This document shows, piece after piece, positions 54,156 through 62,992 of a DNA stretch of 64,000 nucleotides. Within the stretch, counting starts at the first letter, position 1. Each line of letters starts with the position of its first letter. Source of the DNA: Rhodospirillales bacterium (GTDB lineage: Bacteria; Pseudomonadota; Alphaproteobacteria; TMED109); NCBI GenBank assembly GCA_028824295.1, contig JAPPED010000001.1:62001-126000 (forward strand), read 5' to 3'. The translations under genes and the position numbers were made by a program. The notes beneath the pieces were generated by a model. The model was not told where the DNA came from and did not search any database. It saw only the letters and a list, made by a program, of their open reading frames with translations.

Positions 54156-54563
54156 TCACCGTTCAATCAATTCGATCTTGTAACCATCTGGATCTTCGAC
54201 GAATGCGATCACCGTACTGCCGTGCTGCATGGGGCCGGGCGGGCGCGGGATGCGAACTCCGTCAGCCTCGAGGCGCTCGCATGTCCCGTAGATGTCCGGG
54301 ACACCGAGAGCGATGTGCCCCCACGCGTCGCCCTGGGCGTAGTCTTCTTCTTGGTCCCAGTTGTGGGTGAGTTCTAGGACCGTGTGGTCTTCCTCGGGGC
54401 CGTAGCCCACAAACGCAAGCGTGAAGCGGCCGCCCGGGAAGTCCTTGCGTCGGAGCACCTGCATGCCCAAGGCACCGGTGTAAAAGGCCAGCGAGCGTTC
54501 AAGGTCGCGGACACGGATCATCGTGTGAAGCATGCGAAAGGTGTCTGGACGGGCTGCTGTCAA
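54156..54563 (-). CDS. gloA: Lactoylglutathione lyase (glyoxalase I)
   Basis: A 135-residue metal-dependent enzyme turning the methylglyoxal-glutathione adduct into S-lactoylglutathione. Metal ligands are visible: His in MLHTMIRVRD, Glu in HTVLELTHNW, His in AWGHIALGV, and Glu in DPDGYKIELIER. It overlaps the lpxB stop by four bases, so it is coupled to the lipid A operon though unrelated in function. Confidence 0.94.
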   Translation of the reverse strand: MTAARPDTFRMLHTMIRVRDLERSLAFYTGALGMQVLRRKDFPGGRFTLAFVGYGPEEDHTVLELTHNWDQEEDYAQGDAWGHIALGVPDIYGTCERLEADGVRIPRPPGPMQHGSTVIAFVEDPDGYKIELIER

Positions 54564-55726
54564 CGGTTTTCCCCCTTCTGTGGATCCGGCTGGGGATCAA
54601 GCGTAGCAAGGATTGCCCGGGCTGCACGCTGGCTGGGTGGCAGGTCGCCATTCCGGAGATCCTCGATGGCAGCTGACGTGATTTCGATTTGCCGCGCCCG
54701 CGCCTTTGGGTTTTGCAGGAGCGAGTCAACCGCGCGCGCCAGTCGATCCGGGCGGCAGGACCGCTGGAGAAACTCCGGGATCGCCTCGACATCCCGCATC
54801 ACATTGATGAGATTCGCGTACTTGATGGTCGCCATCCGCTGGACAATCTCCCAGGTGACAGGAGCCATTCGGTAGGCGACCACCATGGCCGTCTGACAAC
54901 GCGCGAGTTCGAGGGTCACGCTTCCTGACGCTGCCAAGGCGACATCGGCAGCCGCATACCAACGCCGCTTGTCGGAGTCCCCGTCGACAAGGATGGCGGG
55001 CAAGCCGGAAAACTCGGATTCGATTTGTCGCTTCCGCCCCGGAGCCACGCCGACAACAATCCGAAGATCATGTCGGCGCTGCAGGAGGATTCGAACGCAG
55101 CTTGCGAAACGTGGCGCCAGCCGTTGCACCTCCCCTGCCCGACTTCCCGGTAGGACCAGAAGAACCGGTGCGTCAGCGCTGATCCCCCACCCTTGGCGAA
55201 AGTCGGGAGACAGGGTGGGAATGGGCGTTTCCACGACCGGGTGTCCGACAAACGTTGCCGGCAGCCCTTCTTGTTCGAAGTAGGGAGGTTCGAAGGGGAA
55301 CAAGGTCAGCATTCGATCTAGGAAGCGGGCAACCTTCCGAGCTCGTCCGGGTTTCCACGCCCATACCGTCGGAGCGACGTAGTGGATGAGGGGAATCCCT
55401 GCCCCACGAAGCCGCGCACCCAACCGGAAGTTGAAGCCGGGTGCATCGATGGTCACCACGGCATCGGGTCGAAGCGCACGTACCTGTGCTTCCACGCTGC
55501 GCAGCCGGCGGAGAACACGTGGCACACGCGGCAGGACTTCCGCAATTCCCACTAGGGCGATTTCATCGGCCGGAAACAACGGCGACAAGCCGGCAGCCTC
55601 CATCTTGGGTCCACCGACCCCGTTTAGACGAAGCGCTCCTGCCGTCTCTGCCGTCAGGGCTTGAATCAGGCGTGCTCCGAGCTCGTCTCCCGAAGCCTCA
55701 CCGGCAACCAGATATACGTGCGGCAC
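54560..55726 (-). CDS. lpxB: Lipid-A-disaccharide synthase
   Basis: A 388-residue GT19 glycosyltransferase that joins UDP-diacylglucosamine and lipid X. Motifs are VYLVAGEASGDELGARLI, IDAPGFNFRLG, APTVWAWKPGRARKVA and LLVLPGSRAGEV. The start is the GTG at 55726, four bases after the lpxI stop, where homology begins; the frame is open to 55882 within lpxI. It uses the products of the upstream lpxI. Confidence 0.93.
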   Translation of the reverse strand: MPHVYLVAGEASGDELGARLIQALTAETAGALRLNGVGGPKMEAAGLSPLFPADEIALVGIAEVLPRVPRVLRRLRSVEAQVRALRPDAVVTIDAPGFNFRLGARLRGAGIPLIHYVAPTVWAWKPGRARKVARFLDRMLTLFPFEPPYFEQEGLPATFVGHPVVETPIPTLSPDFRQGWGISADAPVLLVLPGSRAGEVQRLAPRFASCVRILLQRRHDLRIVVGVAPGRKRQIESEFSGLPAILVDGDSDKRRWYAAADVALAASGSVTLELARCQTAMVVAYRMAPVTWEIVQRMATIKYANLINVMRDVEAIPEFLQRSCRPDRLARAVDSLLQNPKARARQIEITSAAIEDLRNGDLPPSQRAARAILATLDPQPDPQKGENR

Positions 55727-55730
55727 CGGA

Positions 55731-56576
55731 TCAGTCGTCGACGCGGCAGCCGAGCAGGAAAAGGCCGTGCGCGTCGGCGCGCCGGATGACTTCTTTCCGG
55801 CGGATGACAAGGACAGAACCGGCCTCCACGGCGATTCCGGCAAGTCCGGCCGCCGCGACGTCAGCCACGGTGTCAGGACCAATTGTCGGTAGGTCGACGC
55901 GCCGCTCCTGACCTGGTTTGGCGACTTTCACGAGCACTCCACCGCTTCCAGCCCGCCGTTGCAGCCCGGCCCGGCGAACCATGGCAGCTGTCCCTTCGGA
56001 AGCCTCAACCGCCAGCACATGACCACCCTGGACCACGGCGGCCTGGCCGACGTCGACCGCTCCCAGAGCACGCGCAACGGCGGTTCCCCGGGCGATGTCA
56101 ATGTTGTCCTGTTCGTCCGGCTTGCTCGTGGACCAGAGGCCGATCGGGGCCAAGAGTTCGTTCACGAGACTGTCGGCCCCGACGATCCGAAATCCCTCAC
56201 GCTCAAATTCGTCGACGATGGCGCGCAGCAGCCCGTCGTCGCCCAGCGCGAACCGGGCTGCCCGGGCAAGTACGCGCAACGCACGGGCATCCGGGCGGAG
56301 TTCAGCCAGCGACGGGCGCCGCACGTGTCCTGCCAGCACCACGGTCTCGACGGCGGCGTCGCGAAGGATTCCGAGCAGTTCTTCGGATGCCCCGAGACGG
56401 ACCCAGGCGTCGGGTTCGAACCCGCTCGCAGATTGATCTGCCTGCCCTGCCAATGCCAGCAGGAAATACGGTCGGCCGCCTGAACGGCAGGCCTCGGCGA
56501 CCAGCCCCGGCAACAACCCTCCGCCGGCAACGATCCCAACCGGAGACCGAGCGTCTTCAGCGCCGGCGTCGGACAC
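55731..56576 (-). CDS. lpxI: UDP-2,3-diacylglucosamine pyrophosphatase LpxI
   Basis: A 281-residue enzyme that hydrolyses UDP-2,3-diacylglucosamine to lipid X; it replaces the unrelated LpxH in many alphaproteobacteria. Signatures are PVGIVAGGGLLPGLVAEACR, LGDDGLLRAIVDEFE, and the C-terminal VDLPTIGPDTVADVAAAGLAG. The start is a GTG at 56576, five bases after the lpxA stop. An upstream GTG at 56609 is possible and would overlap lpxA. It is between lpxA and lpxB, the usual place. Confidence 0.92.
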   Translation of the reverse strand: MSDAGAEDARSPVGIVAGGGLLPGLVAEACRSGGRPYFLLALAGQADQSASGFEPDAWVRLGASEELLGILRDAAVETVVLAGHVRRPSLAELRPDARALRVLARAARFALGDDGLLRAIVDEFEREGFRIVGADSLVNELLAPIGLWSTSKPDEQDNIDIARGTAVARALGAVDVGQAAVVQGGHVLAVEASEGTAAMVRRAGLQRRAGSGGVLVKVAKPGQERRVDLPTIGPDTVADVAAAGLAGIAVEAGSVLVIRRKEVIRRADAHGLFLLGCRVDD

Positions 56577-56581
56577 GGATG

Positions 56582-57397
56582 TCAGAGGCGGCCGTCTCGG
56601 GGCAGGCACATACCGCGCCTGGCGAGTTCCGGCACGTGTTCGATCTCACCGCAGAAGCGCACAATCTCGGCAACTCTTTCAGATCCGTCGAGTTCGATCT
56701 GAAGATTCGCAACCTGCAGACGGAACAACTCGTCGCCGGAGAACAGAAACCCGTACGCCTTTCGCAAGTCGTCAATCTCGTTTTTGCTGAAACCTGCCCG
56801 TTGCAGTCCGATGATGTTGAGCCCCCGCAACCACGCCCGGTTGCCGGTCGCCAGCACATAGGGGATCACGTGTTTTTCGACGGCGGAGCAACCGCCGATG
56901 AAGGCGTACGCTCCGATGCGCACAAACTGGTGCACACCAGTCAGTGCGCCGATCTGGGCGAAGTCACCGATGACCGCGTGACCACCGACCTGGGCACCGT
57001 TTGCCAAGACCACGTAGTTGCCGATCGAACAGTCATGGGCGACGTGAGTGCCAACCATGAAAAGCACGTTGCTGCCAATCCGCGTTACCCCTCCGCCCCG
57101 GGGGGTGCCGGTATGGAGGGTGACGTGTTCGCGCATCACATTGTTGGAACCAATCTCAATCCGCATCACATCCTCCACCGGAGGTCTCACCTGCGCGGGA
57201 CAGCCGATGGCAACGAAGGGATAGATCAGATTGTTGGTGCCCAGAGTCGCGTTGCCATCGATCGCGACGTGCGAGATGAGGCGGGTACCGGACCCGATCC
57301 GCACCCCTGGACCGATGGTGCAATACGGCCCGATGTCCACTCCGTCAGCTATCTCTGCCTGCGAGTCCACCACCGCAGTGGGGTGCCAGCGCTTCAT
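56582..57397 (-). CDS. lpxA: UDP-N-acetylglucosamine acyltransferase
   Basis: A 271-residue left-handed beta-helix enzyme that adds the first hydroxyacyl chain in lipid A synthesis. The hexapeptide repeats run through the first two-thirds (VDIGPYCTIGPGVRIGSGT). The catalytic His is in VGTHVAHDCSIGNYV, and GGCSAVEKHVIPYV is a family signature. ATG 57397 overlaps the fabZ stop (ATGA). ATG 57412 lies inside fabZ and adds five residues. Confidence 0.95.
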   Translation of the reverse strand: MKRWHPTAVVDSQAEIADGVDIGPYCTIGPGVRIGSGTRLISHVAIDGNATLGTNNLIYPFVAIGCPAQVRPPVEDVMRIEIGSNNVMREHVTLHTGTPRGGGVTRIGSNVLFMVGTHVAHDCSIGNYVVLANGAQVGGHAVIGDFAQIGALTGVHQFVRIGAYAFIGGCSAVEKHVIPYVLATGNRAWLRGLNIIGLQRAGFSKNEIDDLRKAYGFLFSGDELFRLQVANLQIELDGSERVAEIVRFCGEIEHVPELARRGMCLPRDGRL

Positions 57398-57876
57398 CCG
57401 TCTTCGGTCCACTGGTCACGGTGCCGGATCATTGCGGTGAGGACCGCTTCCGCCGCGCGTTCCCCGTCGACTTCCGCCGTAGCCCCGACGCGCCAGACAT
57501 TCTCACGGATTCGCTGCTTCTCCACGCGAATCCAAAGCTGATCGCCCGGTACCACGGGGCGACGAAACCGGACGTTGTCAAGCCCCATCAGGTAGACGAT
57601 GTGATCCTGTCCCTCTTTGCCGATCGAGCGAACGGCGAAGACGCCGGCCGCCTGTGCCATGGCCTCAACGACCAATACGCCCGGCATCACGGGATGCTCG
57701 GGGAAATGCCCTTGGAAGAAGCCCTCATTGATCGTCACGTTTTTCAGCATCACCGCGTGCTCGTATGCGACATATTCGGTGATCCGATCGATGAGCAGAA
57801 ACGGATAGCGGTGCGGAATCGCCTCCAAGATGGCTGAAAGGTTGGCGCTCGCTTCTTGTTCGCCCGGCTTCCTCAT
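57394..57876 (-). CDS. fabZ: 3-hydroxyacyl-ACP dehydratase FabZ
   Basis: A 160-residue hotdog-fold dehydratase of fatty acid elongation. The catalytic His is in GHFPEHPVMPGVLVVEAMAQ, with the Glu in the same block; the N-terminal IPHRYPFLLIDRI is typical. It overlaps lpxD by four bases and lpxA by three, in the normal order. Confidence 0.95.
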   Translation of the reverse strand: MRKPGEQEASANLSAILEAIPHRYPFLLIDRITEYVAYEHAVMLKNVTINEGFFQGHFPEHPVMPGVLVVEAMAQAAGVFAVRSIGKEGQDHIVYLMGLDNVRFRRPVVPGDQLWIRVEKQRIRENVWRVGATAEVDGERAAEAVLTAMIRHRDQWTEDG

Positions 57877-58919
57877 GATCCGGCCCCCCCACCTGTCTGC
57901 CTCCGACGCGTTGCCAAGCGCTCAAGAGCGATCGTCTGACGAAGATAGCGGGCTAGCGGGACTGCGGGCATCCCGGCAACCTTGGCGTCGTTATCAAGAT
58001 CGCGCGTGACCCCGGCCTTGGCGCCGATCTGGCACCTGTGCCCAACGGTGATGTGGTCGGAAATCCCGACCTGGCCGCCCGCGGCGCTAAACGCGCCGAT
58101 GGAACTGCTGCCGCCGATACCGCATTGACCGGCAAGTACGACGTGCGGCCCCACCTGGACGTTGTGGCCGACGTGGACGAGATTGTCGAGAAAGGCGCCT
58201 TCGCCGATCACCGTGTCTCCGAGAGCTCCGCGATCGATACAGGTGTTCGCCCCGATATCGGCCCTGTCTTCAATACAGACCCGGCCAAGCTGAGGTACTC
58301 GTTCGTATCCCTCATCCGTACTGGCGAGTTCGAGCCCGAAACCATCCTGACCAATTCGAGCACCTGCGTGTATTCGGACGTCAGCGCCAATCACCGCACA
58401 CACGATCGTTACATTGGCGTCGACCCGCGTACGCGGTCCCAGCACAACTCCTGGACCGATCGTCGTATTGGCTCCTACCCACACTCCAGCGCCGATTTCA
58501 GCGTTCGCTCCGATCACTGTCCCGGCCTCAATGCGGCAGTCCTGACCCAACGATGCATCAGGATCAATAACCGCCCGTTCGCTCACGCCGGGCTGCAGCG
58601 GCGGCGGCGGAAACAACACCGCGGCCATACGAGCAAACGCCAGGCGGGGATTAGCCGCCGTCAAGCAGGCAATTCCACGGGGTATTTCCACCGCCAATGC
58701 TGGGGTCGTCACACAAGCGCCCGCATCAATCGAGAGCCGCCGAACTGCTGATTTGGAAACGCAATAGCTCAAGGCGTCAGCGGCAGCGCCCGTGCCGTGC
58801 GAAACTGTGGCGATCAGTCGGTTACCATCGTCTGGGCGCACCAACTGGGCCCCTCCCACTTCCGCGAGTACTGCGAGCGAGAGCGGCCCTCTGGATGAGA
58901 AAAAGCGTGAGTCCGGCAT
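57873..58919 (-). CDS. lpxD: UDP-3-O-(3-hydroxyacyl)glucosamine N-acyltransferase
   Basis: A 348-residue trimeric beta-helix enzyme adding the N-linked acyl chain. An N-terminal uridine-binding domain (about 1-100) is followed by hexapeptide repeats (for example IGANAEIGAGVWVGANTTIG). The catalytic His is in DNLVHVGHNVQVGPHV. It begins six bases after the ompH gene's... upstream neighbour on this strand is ompH, whose stop is at 58926. Confidence 0.94.
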   Translation of the reverse strand: MPDSRFFSSRGPLSLAVLAEVGGAQLVRPDDGNRLIATVSHGTGAAADALSYCVSKSAVRRLSIDAGACVTTPALAVEIPRGIACLTAANPRLAFARMAAVLFPPPPLQPGVSERAVIDPDASLGQDCRIEAGTVIGANAEIGAGVWVGANTTIGPGVVLGPRTRVDANVTIVCAVIGADVRIHAGARIGQDGFGLELASTDEGYERVPQLGRVCIEDRADIGANTCIDRGALGDTVIGEGAFLDNLVHVGHNVQVGPHVVLAGQCGIGGSSSIGAFSAAGGQVGISDHITVGHRCQIGAKAGVTRDLDNDAKVAGMPAVPLARYLRQTIALERLATRRRQTGGGAGS

Positions 58920-58925
58920 CGTCGA

Positions 58926-59537
58926 TCAACCGTCCTCGCCCTCGACCTCCTGCGTAGATCCGGCCTCAGGAATCTCGAGTTGTGGGACCCGCTCGTTGAG
59001 TCGTTCGACTACTTCATCCGAGATGTTGATCTGTTCCGCGGCGATCACGAGTTGGGAGGCATCGAACACCAGCGCGAAATTCCGTTCCAGTGCGATCTCT
59101 GCAACGATCCGTACCGTTTCCTCCTGAACCTGCTGCTGACTTTGGGCCATGATCTCCTGAAGTTCCTGGCTGCGCTCGTTCACCCGCTTCTGCAAGCCCT
59201 CCACCTCACTGCGAAAACTGGCTTCCTCGACCGCATATTCTTGCGGAGACAACACCCCGCGTTTTTGCGAGAGCTCCTCTTGCTGTTGGCGCAAACGTTC
59301 CTCGGCGGCCGTGATTTCCTCTCGATAGAGCTGCTCACGGGCATTGACCTCTTCCCGCACCCCGTTCAGCGCGGTGGAAAGGCGGAAGATGCGATTGATG
59401 TCAATAAGGCCGATCGCAAAGTCTTCGGGCACGGCAATGGTGGGCGGCGGGGAGGCCTCGTCTTCCTGGGCTTGCGCCGCGATGGCGTGCGCGACCAACA
59501 CGGCAGCGGCCAGAGCCCGTAGGCAGGGATGTAGCAT
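58926..59537 (-). CDS. OmpH/Skp family periplasmic chaperone
   Basis: A 203-residue periplasmic holdase for outer-membrane proteins. A signal peptide (LAAAVLVAHAIAAQAQ) precedes a short beta strand (FAIGLIDINRIFRLST), then long coiled-coil helices (about 65-150, rich in Glu, Gln and Arg) and a closing ALVFDASQLVIAAE segment. It is encoded between bamA and lpxD, as is usual. Confidence 0.92.
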   Translation of the reverse strand: MLHPCLRALAAAVLVAHAIAAQAQEDEASPPPTIAVPEDFAIGLIDINRIFRLSTALNGVREEVNAREQLYREEITAAEERLRQQQEELSQKRGVLSPQEYAVEEASFRSEVEGLQKRVNERSQELQEIMAQSQQQVQEETVRIVAEIALERNFALVFDASQLVIAAEQINISDEVVERLNERVPQLEIPEAGSTQEVEGEDG

Positions 59538-59571
59538 GGGGAATCCTTCAGGGAAAATTGCAGGTACGAGG

Positions 59572-61881
59572 TCAGAACGTGCTGCCGAGACTGAAGAGGA
59601 TTGTTTCAGTCCGATCGTAAGATTCTTTGGCCAGCGCAGTCGTCCAGTCGATCCGGACCGGTCCTACCGGAGAACTCCACGACAGGCCCACTCCAGCAGA
59701 TGCCCGCGCCGAACCGGAATCCACCACGGTTCCCCCGTTGGTGACGACCGTTGCACGATCAATCCCCGTCAAGGTTCCTACGATACCGAATATGCGTCCG
59801 TGCATTCCGAGTTCCCGCGGCAGGCCGAGGTCGACTTTCAGTTCGGCCGTCGCTGTCGCAAACATGTTTCCGCCCAGGCCGCTGGAGCGCCCGGTTCCTA
59901 GGTAGCGTGGGCCGATACCGGCGTACTCGAACCCCCGGAATGTTCGGTCGCCCAGCAGAAATCGATCGTAGATGCTGACGTCCTGGCCGATCCCCTCGAT
60001 GAATCCGGCGCTCACCAGCAATCCCAAGACCCACTCGTCCCACAGGACATCGGTGTAGTAGCCGCCGTTCAGGGTCACTCGGGCGTGTCGATCGTCGCCA
60101 CCAAGGCCGGCCAGGGTTGTCGAGAGACCAACGTTGTATCCCTTTGAGGGAAGCAGTGCGCTGTCGCGGCGATCGTACGTCCACGAGGAAGTGACGGCGG
60201 AAATCACCCTGCGGCCGAGATCGACCTGGACTTCCTCCCGACCGGTCACCCGTACCCAGGTGAGCCCGTACGTCAGCCGCTGACGGAGATATTCCCCGAG
60301 GCTGAAGCCAAATCCGATGCGGGCTCCCTGCTCATCCGATTCGTACGCGGTTCCGATTCGATCGGTATTGGACGAGAACACGCTCGTACTGAGGGACAGG
60401 TCCCGTTGGCGGAAATATGGCTGGGAGTAGGCCAGGCTGTAGTGCCCACCGGTTCGTGCATTTTCCAGGGCAACCGTGAGACTGCTGCCGGTGCCTAGCA
60501 GGTTGCGCTCACGGAGCGAGATGCTTCCGATCGCACCGCGACTGGTTGAATATCCCAGACCGAAGCTGATCTCTCCGGTCGAGCGTTCCTCCACCGTGAG
60601 CTCGATGTCGCGCTGGTCGGCCGCACGCCCCAGAACCTCCTGAAACTGCACGTCAGAGAAAAACCCCAGGTTTCCTACCAAGGTTCGCGAGCGGGCAAGC
60701 AAGCCCCGGTTGAGAGGGTCTCCTTCGGACAAGCGGAGGTACCGACGAACAACGTGGTCATGCGTGCGGACATTTCCCTTGATCTCGATGCGGTCGACGT
60801 ACAACCGCTCCCCCTCAACCAGGTGGTAATGCAGCGCGACCGTTTTGGCGTCGTCATCAACGTCGGGTTCGACGTCCACCTGAACGAACGGGAATCCTGC
60901 TGTCACCACAGCATCCGAGAGGATTCCAATGGTGTCCTGAATTGCGGTCCTGTTGTACTCGTCTCCGGTCTCTGTTTCGATGAGTTCCAGAAGCGAATCG
61001 ACATCCACCTCGGGAAGTGCTGATGTCGCAGTCACGTCGCTGAAGGTGTAGCGGTCGCCTTCCTCCACAGCAATCGTGATCAGGAACGCTTCCCCATCAG
61101 GCAGCAGTTCGGCCGACGAAGACAAGATCTTGAAACGGAGATAACCTCGGTCGAAGTAGTGTCGGCGTAGCAACTCTTCGTCAAAGGCCAGCTGGTCGGG
61201 ATCGTAGCGGTCGCTCGATGATAGAAACCGCCACCACCGGCTTTCCCGTGTGCGCATCACATCGCGCAAGTCACCATCGCTGAAACGGCGGTTCCCGACG
61301 AAATTGATGCTCTCGATGCCGGTGAGCGGCCCTTCATCGATCTCAAAGATGACGTTTACCCGGTTTTGATCCAGCAAGATCACCTTCGGTACCACCGCGG
61401 CTCCGTACCGCCCGCTGCGGCGATAGACGGTCAGGAGGCGTTCCTGATCGGTGCGGACCCGGCTTCGGGTGAAGACCATGCGCTGCCGGAGGTTGATCTC
61501 GCCGACCAGATCCTCGTCGTCGATCCTCTGGTTGCCCTCGAACACGACCTGGTTGACGATTGGATTCTCCACTACACGGACAATCAATGTCGTGCCGTCG
61601 CGGACAAAGGTCACGTCGGCAAATAGTCCCGTCTGGAACAGGGACTTGAGTGCGGTGTCGAGCAGCAGCGGGTCGAACGGGCTGCCGGGTTCGATCTGCT
61701 GGCCGGCGCGAACGGTCAAATTCGACAAGATTGTGGAGTCTTCGATGCGCTGGTTGCCTTCGACCCGAACCTCAGTGATGGTGTTGTCTTGGGCCTCTCC
61801 GGTTCCTGGGCTCCCTGAGACCAGCACCGCTCCAACGACGAGCATGAGCCCAAGGGTTCTCACAGTTCGACTTCCCGTCAT
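59572..61881 (-). CDS. bamA: Outer membrane protein assembly factor BamA
   Basis: A 769-residue beta-barrel insertase. A signal peptide (LGLMLVVGAVLVSG, ending near GEAQ) is followed by five POTRA domains (about 33-420, starting ITEVRVEGNQRIEDSTIL) and a 16-strand barrel ending in FSLGSTF, with the C-terminal Phe signal. SWSSPVGPVRIDW and the lid-lock region FRGFEYAGIGPR (VRGF-like) are BamA hallmarks. Its start overlaps the rseP stop (ATGA). Confidence 0.95.
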   Translation of the reverse strand: MTGSRTVRTLGLMLVVGAVLVSGSPGTGEAQDNTITEVRVEGNQRIEDSTILSNLTVRAGQQIEPGSPFDPLLLDTALKSLFQTGLFADVTFVRDGTTLIVRVVENPIVNQVVFEGNQRIDDEDLVGEINLRQRMVFTRSRVRTDQERLLTVYRRSGRYGAAVVPKVILLDQNRVNVIFEIDEGPLTGIESINFVGNRRFSDGDLRDVMRTRESRWWRFLSSSDRYDPDQLAFDEELLRRHYFDRGYLRFKILSSSAELLPDGEAFLITIAVEEGDRYTFSDVTATSALPEVDVDSLLELIETETGDEYNRTAIQDTIGILSDAVVTAGFPFVQVDVEPDVDDDAKTVALHYHLVEGERLYVDRIEIKGNVRTHDHVVRRYLRLSEGDPLNRGLLARSRTLVGNLGFFSDVQFQEVLGRAADQRDIELTVEERSTGEISFGLGYSTSRGAIGSISLRERNLLGTGSSLTVALENARTGGHYSLAYSQPYFRQRDLSLSTSVFSSNTDRIGTAYESDEQGARIGFGFSLGEYLRQRLTYGLTWVRVTGREEVQVDLGRRVISAVTSSWTYDRRDSALLPSKGYNVGLSTTLAGLGGDDRHARVTLNGGYYTDVLWDEWVLGLLVSAGFIEGIGQDVSIYDRFLLGDRTFRGFEYAGIGPRYLGTGRSSGLGGNMFATATAELKVDLGLPRELGMHGRIFGIVGTLTGIDRATVVTNGGTVVDSGSARASAGVGLSWSSPVGPVRIDWTTALAKESYDRTETILFSLGSTF

Positions 61882-62978
61882 TGAAACAACCCGCTAACAA
61901 AATTCACCACACTCGGCCGACTGAGGTCATTCGCCAGAACGAAGAGCATGAGCCCTCCGACTGTCACCAGGCCGGTCATTTGGAACCAGTACATGAAGCG
62001 TTCGCTGAGCCTCCGACCGCTTGCGAGTTCGGCCACCGCTACGACGATCTGGCCACCATCCAACATCGGAATCGGGAACAGGTTGATGATTCCCAGGTTG
62101 ACCGAAAGAAACGCGATAAAGCCGAACAGCGGGAGCAGGCCCTGTTCGGCAAAGTCTCCGGATACCTGTGCGATCATCACCGGACCACCCAGCTCATCGG
62201 TACTGCGGCGGCCGGTAAGTATTTCGCCGAATGCTTCCAGCACAGAACTCGTCAGGTACCACGTCTCTCCGAAGGCGTCCCTGGCGGCCTCAAAGACGCT
62301 CGCCGGTTCGCGCTCGGGCAGCGCAATGGCCACCCCCACCCGGCCAACCTGATGCACCGTGCCGAGTGGATCCGTCCAGTCGACCATGACCGGGGTCACG
62401 TCAAGCTCGGTCACGCGACCGTCCCGCTCGATGACAAACGTCAACGGGGTCCCGGGATACGGGCTTACCGCGTCCCGGATTTCCTGGGCACGCGTCACGA
62501 TCTGTCCGTCGATGGACAGGATGCGATCCCCTGGAAGGATGCCCGCGCTCGCGGCCGCGCTGTCCGGAAGCACCTGTTCCACGGTAGTCGAGGTGCCGGC
62601 CTTTCCGAAGGCAAGGAAAAGCGCGAAAAAGACCACGACAGCAAAGAGGAAATTCGCTCCGGGCCCGGCTGCAAGAATCGCGATTCGGCGGATCGGGGCG
62701 TGCGCCTGTAGGCTCTCGTCCGGCTCTGGTTCCGCTTCGCTGCCGCCTTCTCCCTGTTCCGGCGGATTCGGAAAACGCACATATCCGCCGAGCGGAATGA
62801 GGCTAAACCGCCACCGTGTGCCCGCACGATCGGTCACACCGAACAGCTCGCGCCCGAAACCGATCGAAAACACCTCCACCTTCGCGCCATTCCAGCGAGC
62901 AATCAGGTAATGCCCGAGCTCGTGGACGAATACCACGACGCACAGGACCAGCAGGAACCAAAGCAAGGACGAAATCAC
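61878..62978 (-). CDS. rseP: Site-2 protease RseP
   Basis: A 366-residue inner-membrane zinc metalloprotease that releases sigma-factor regulators after envelope stress. The zinc motif is FVHELGHYLIARW, the third ligand is in NLFPIPMLDGGQ, and one PDZ domain lies about residues 110-190 (ILPGDRILSIDGQIV). It has about four helices. It lies between dxr and bamA. Confidence 0.94.
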   Translation of the reverse strand: MISSLLWFLLVLCVVVFVHELGHYLIARWNGAKVEVFSIGFGRELFGVTDRAGTRWRFSLIPLGGYVRFPNPPEQGEGGSEAEPEPDESLQAHAPIRRIAILAAGPGANFLFAVVVFFALFLAFGKAGTSTTVEQVLPDSAAASAGILPGDRILSIDGQIVTRAQEIRDAVSPYPGTPLTFVIERDGRVTELDVTPVMVDWTDPLGTVHQVGRVGVAIALPEREPASVFEAARDAFGETWYLTSSVLEAFGEILTGRRSTDELGGPVMIAQVSGDFAEQGLLPLFGFIAFLSVNLGIINLFPIPMLDGGQIVVAVAELASGRRLSERFMYWFQMTGLVTVGGLMLFVLANDLSRPSVVNFVSGLFQ

Positions 62979-62992
62979 GAACGCTACGAATC

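Noticed and set aside
55883-57541. 552-residue open frame on the plus strand
   Set aside because: Antisense to lpxI, lpxA and fabZ, which are all firmly identified; Arg/Pro-rich composition typical of a shadow frame.
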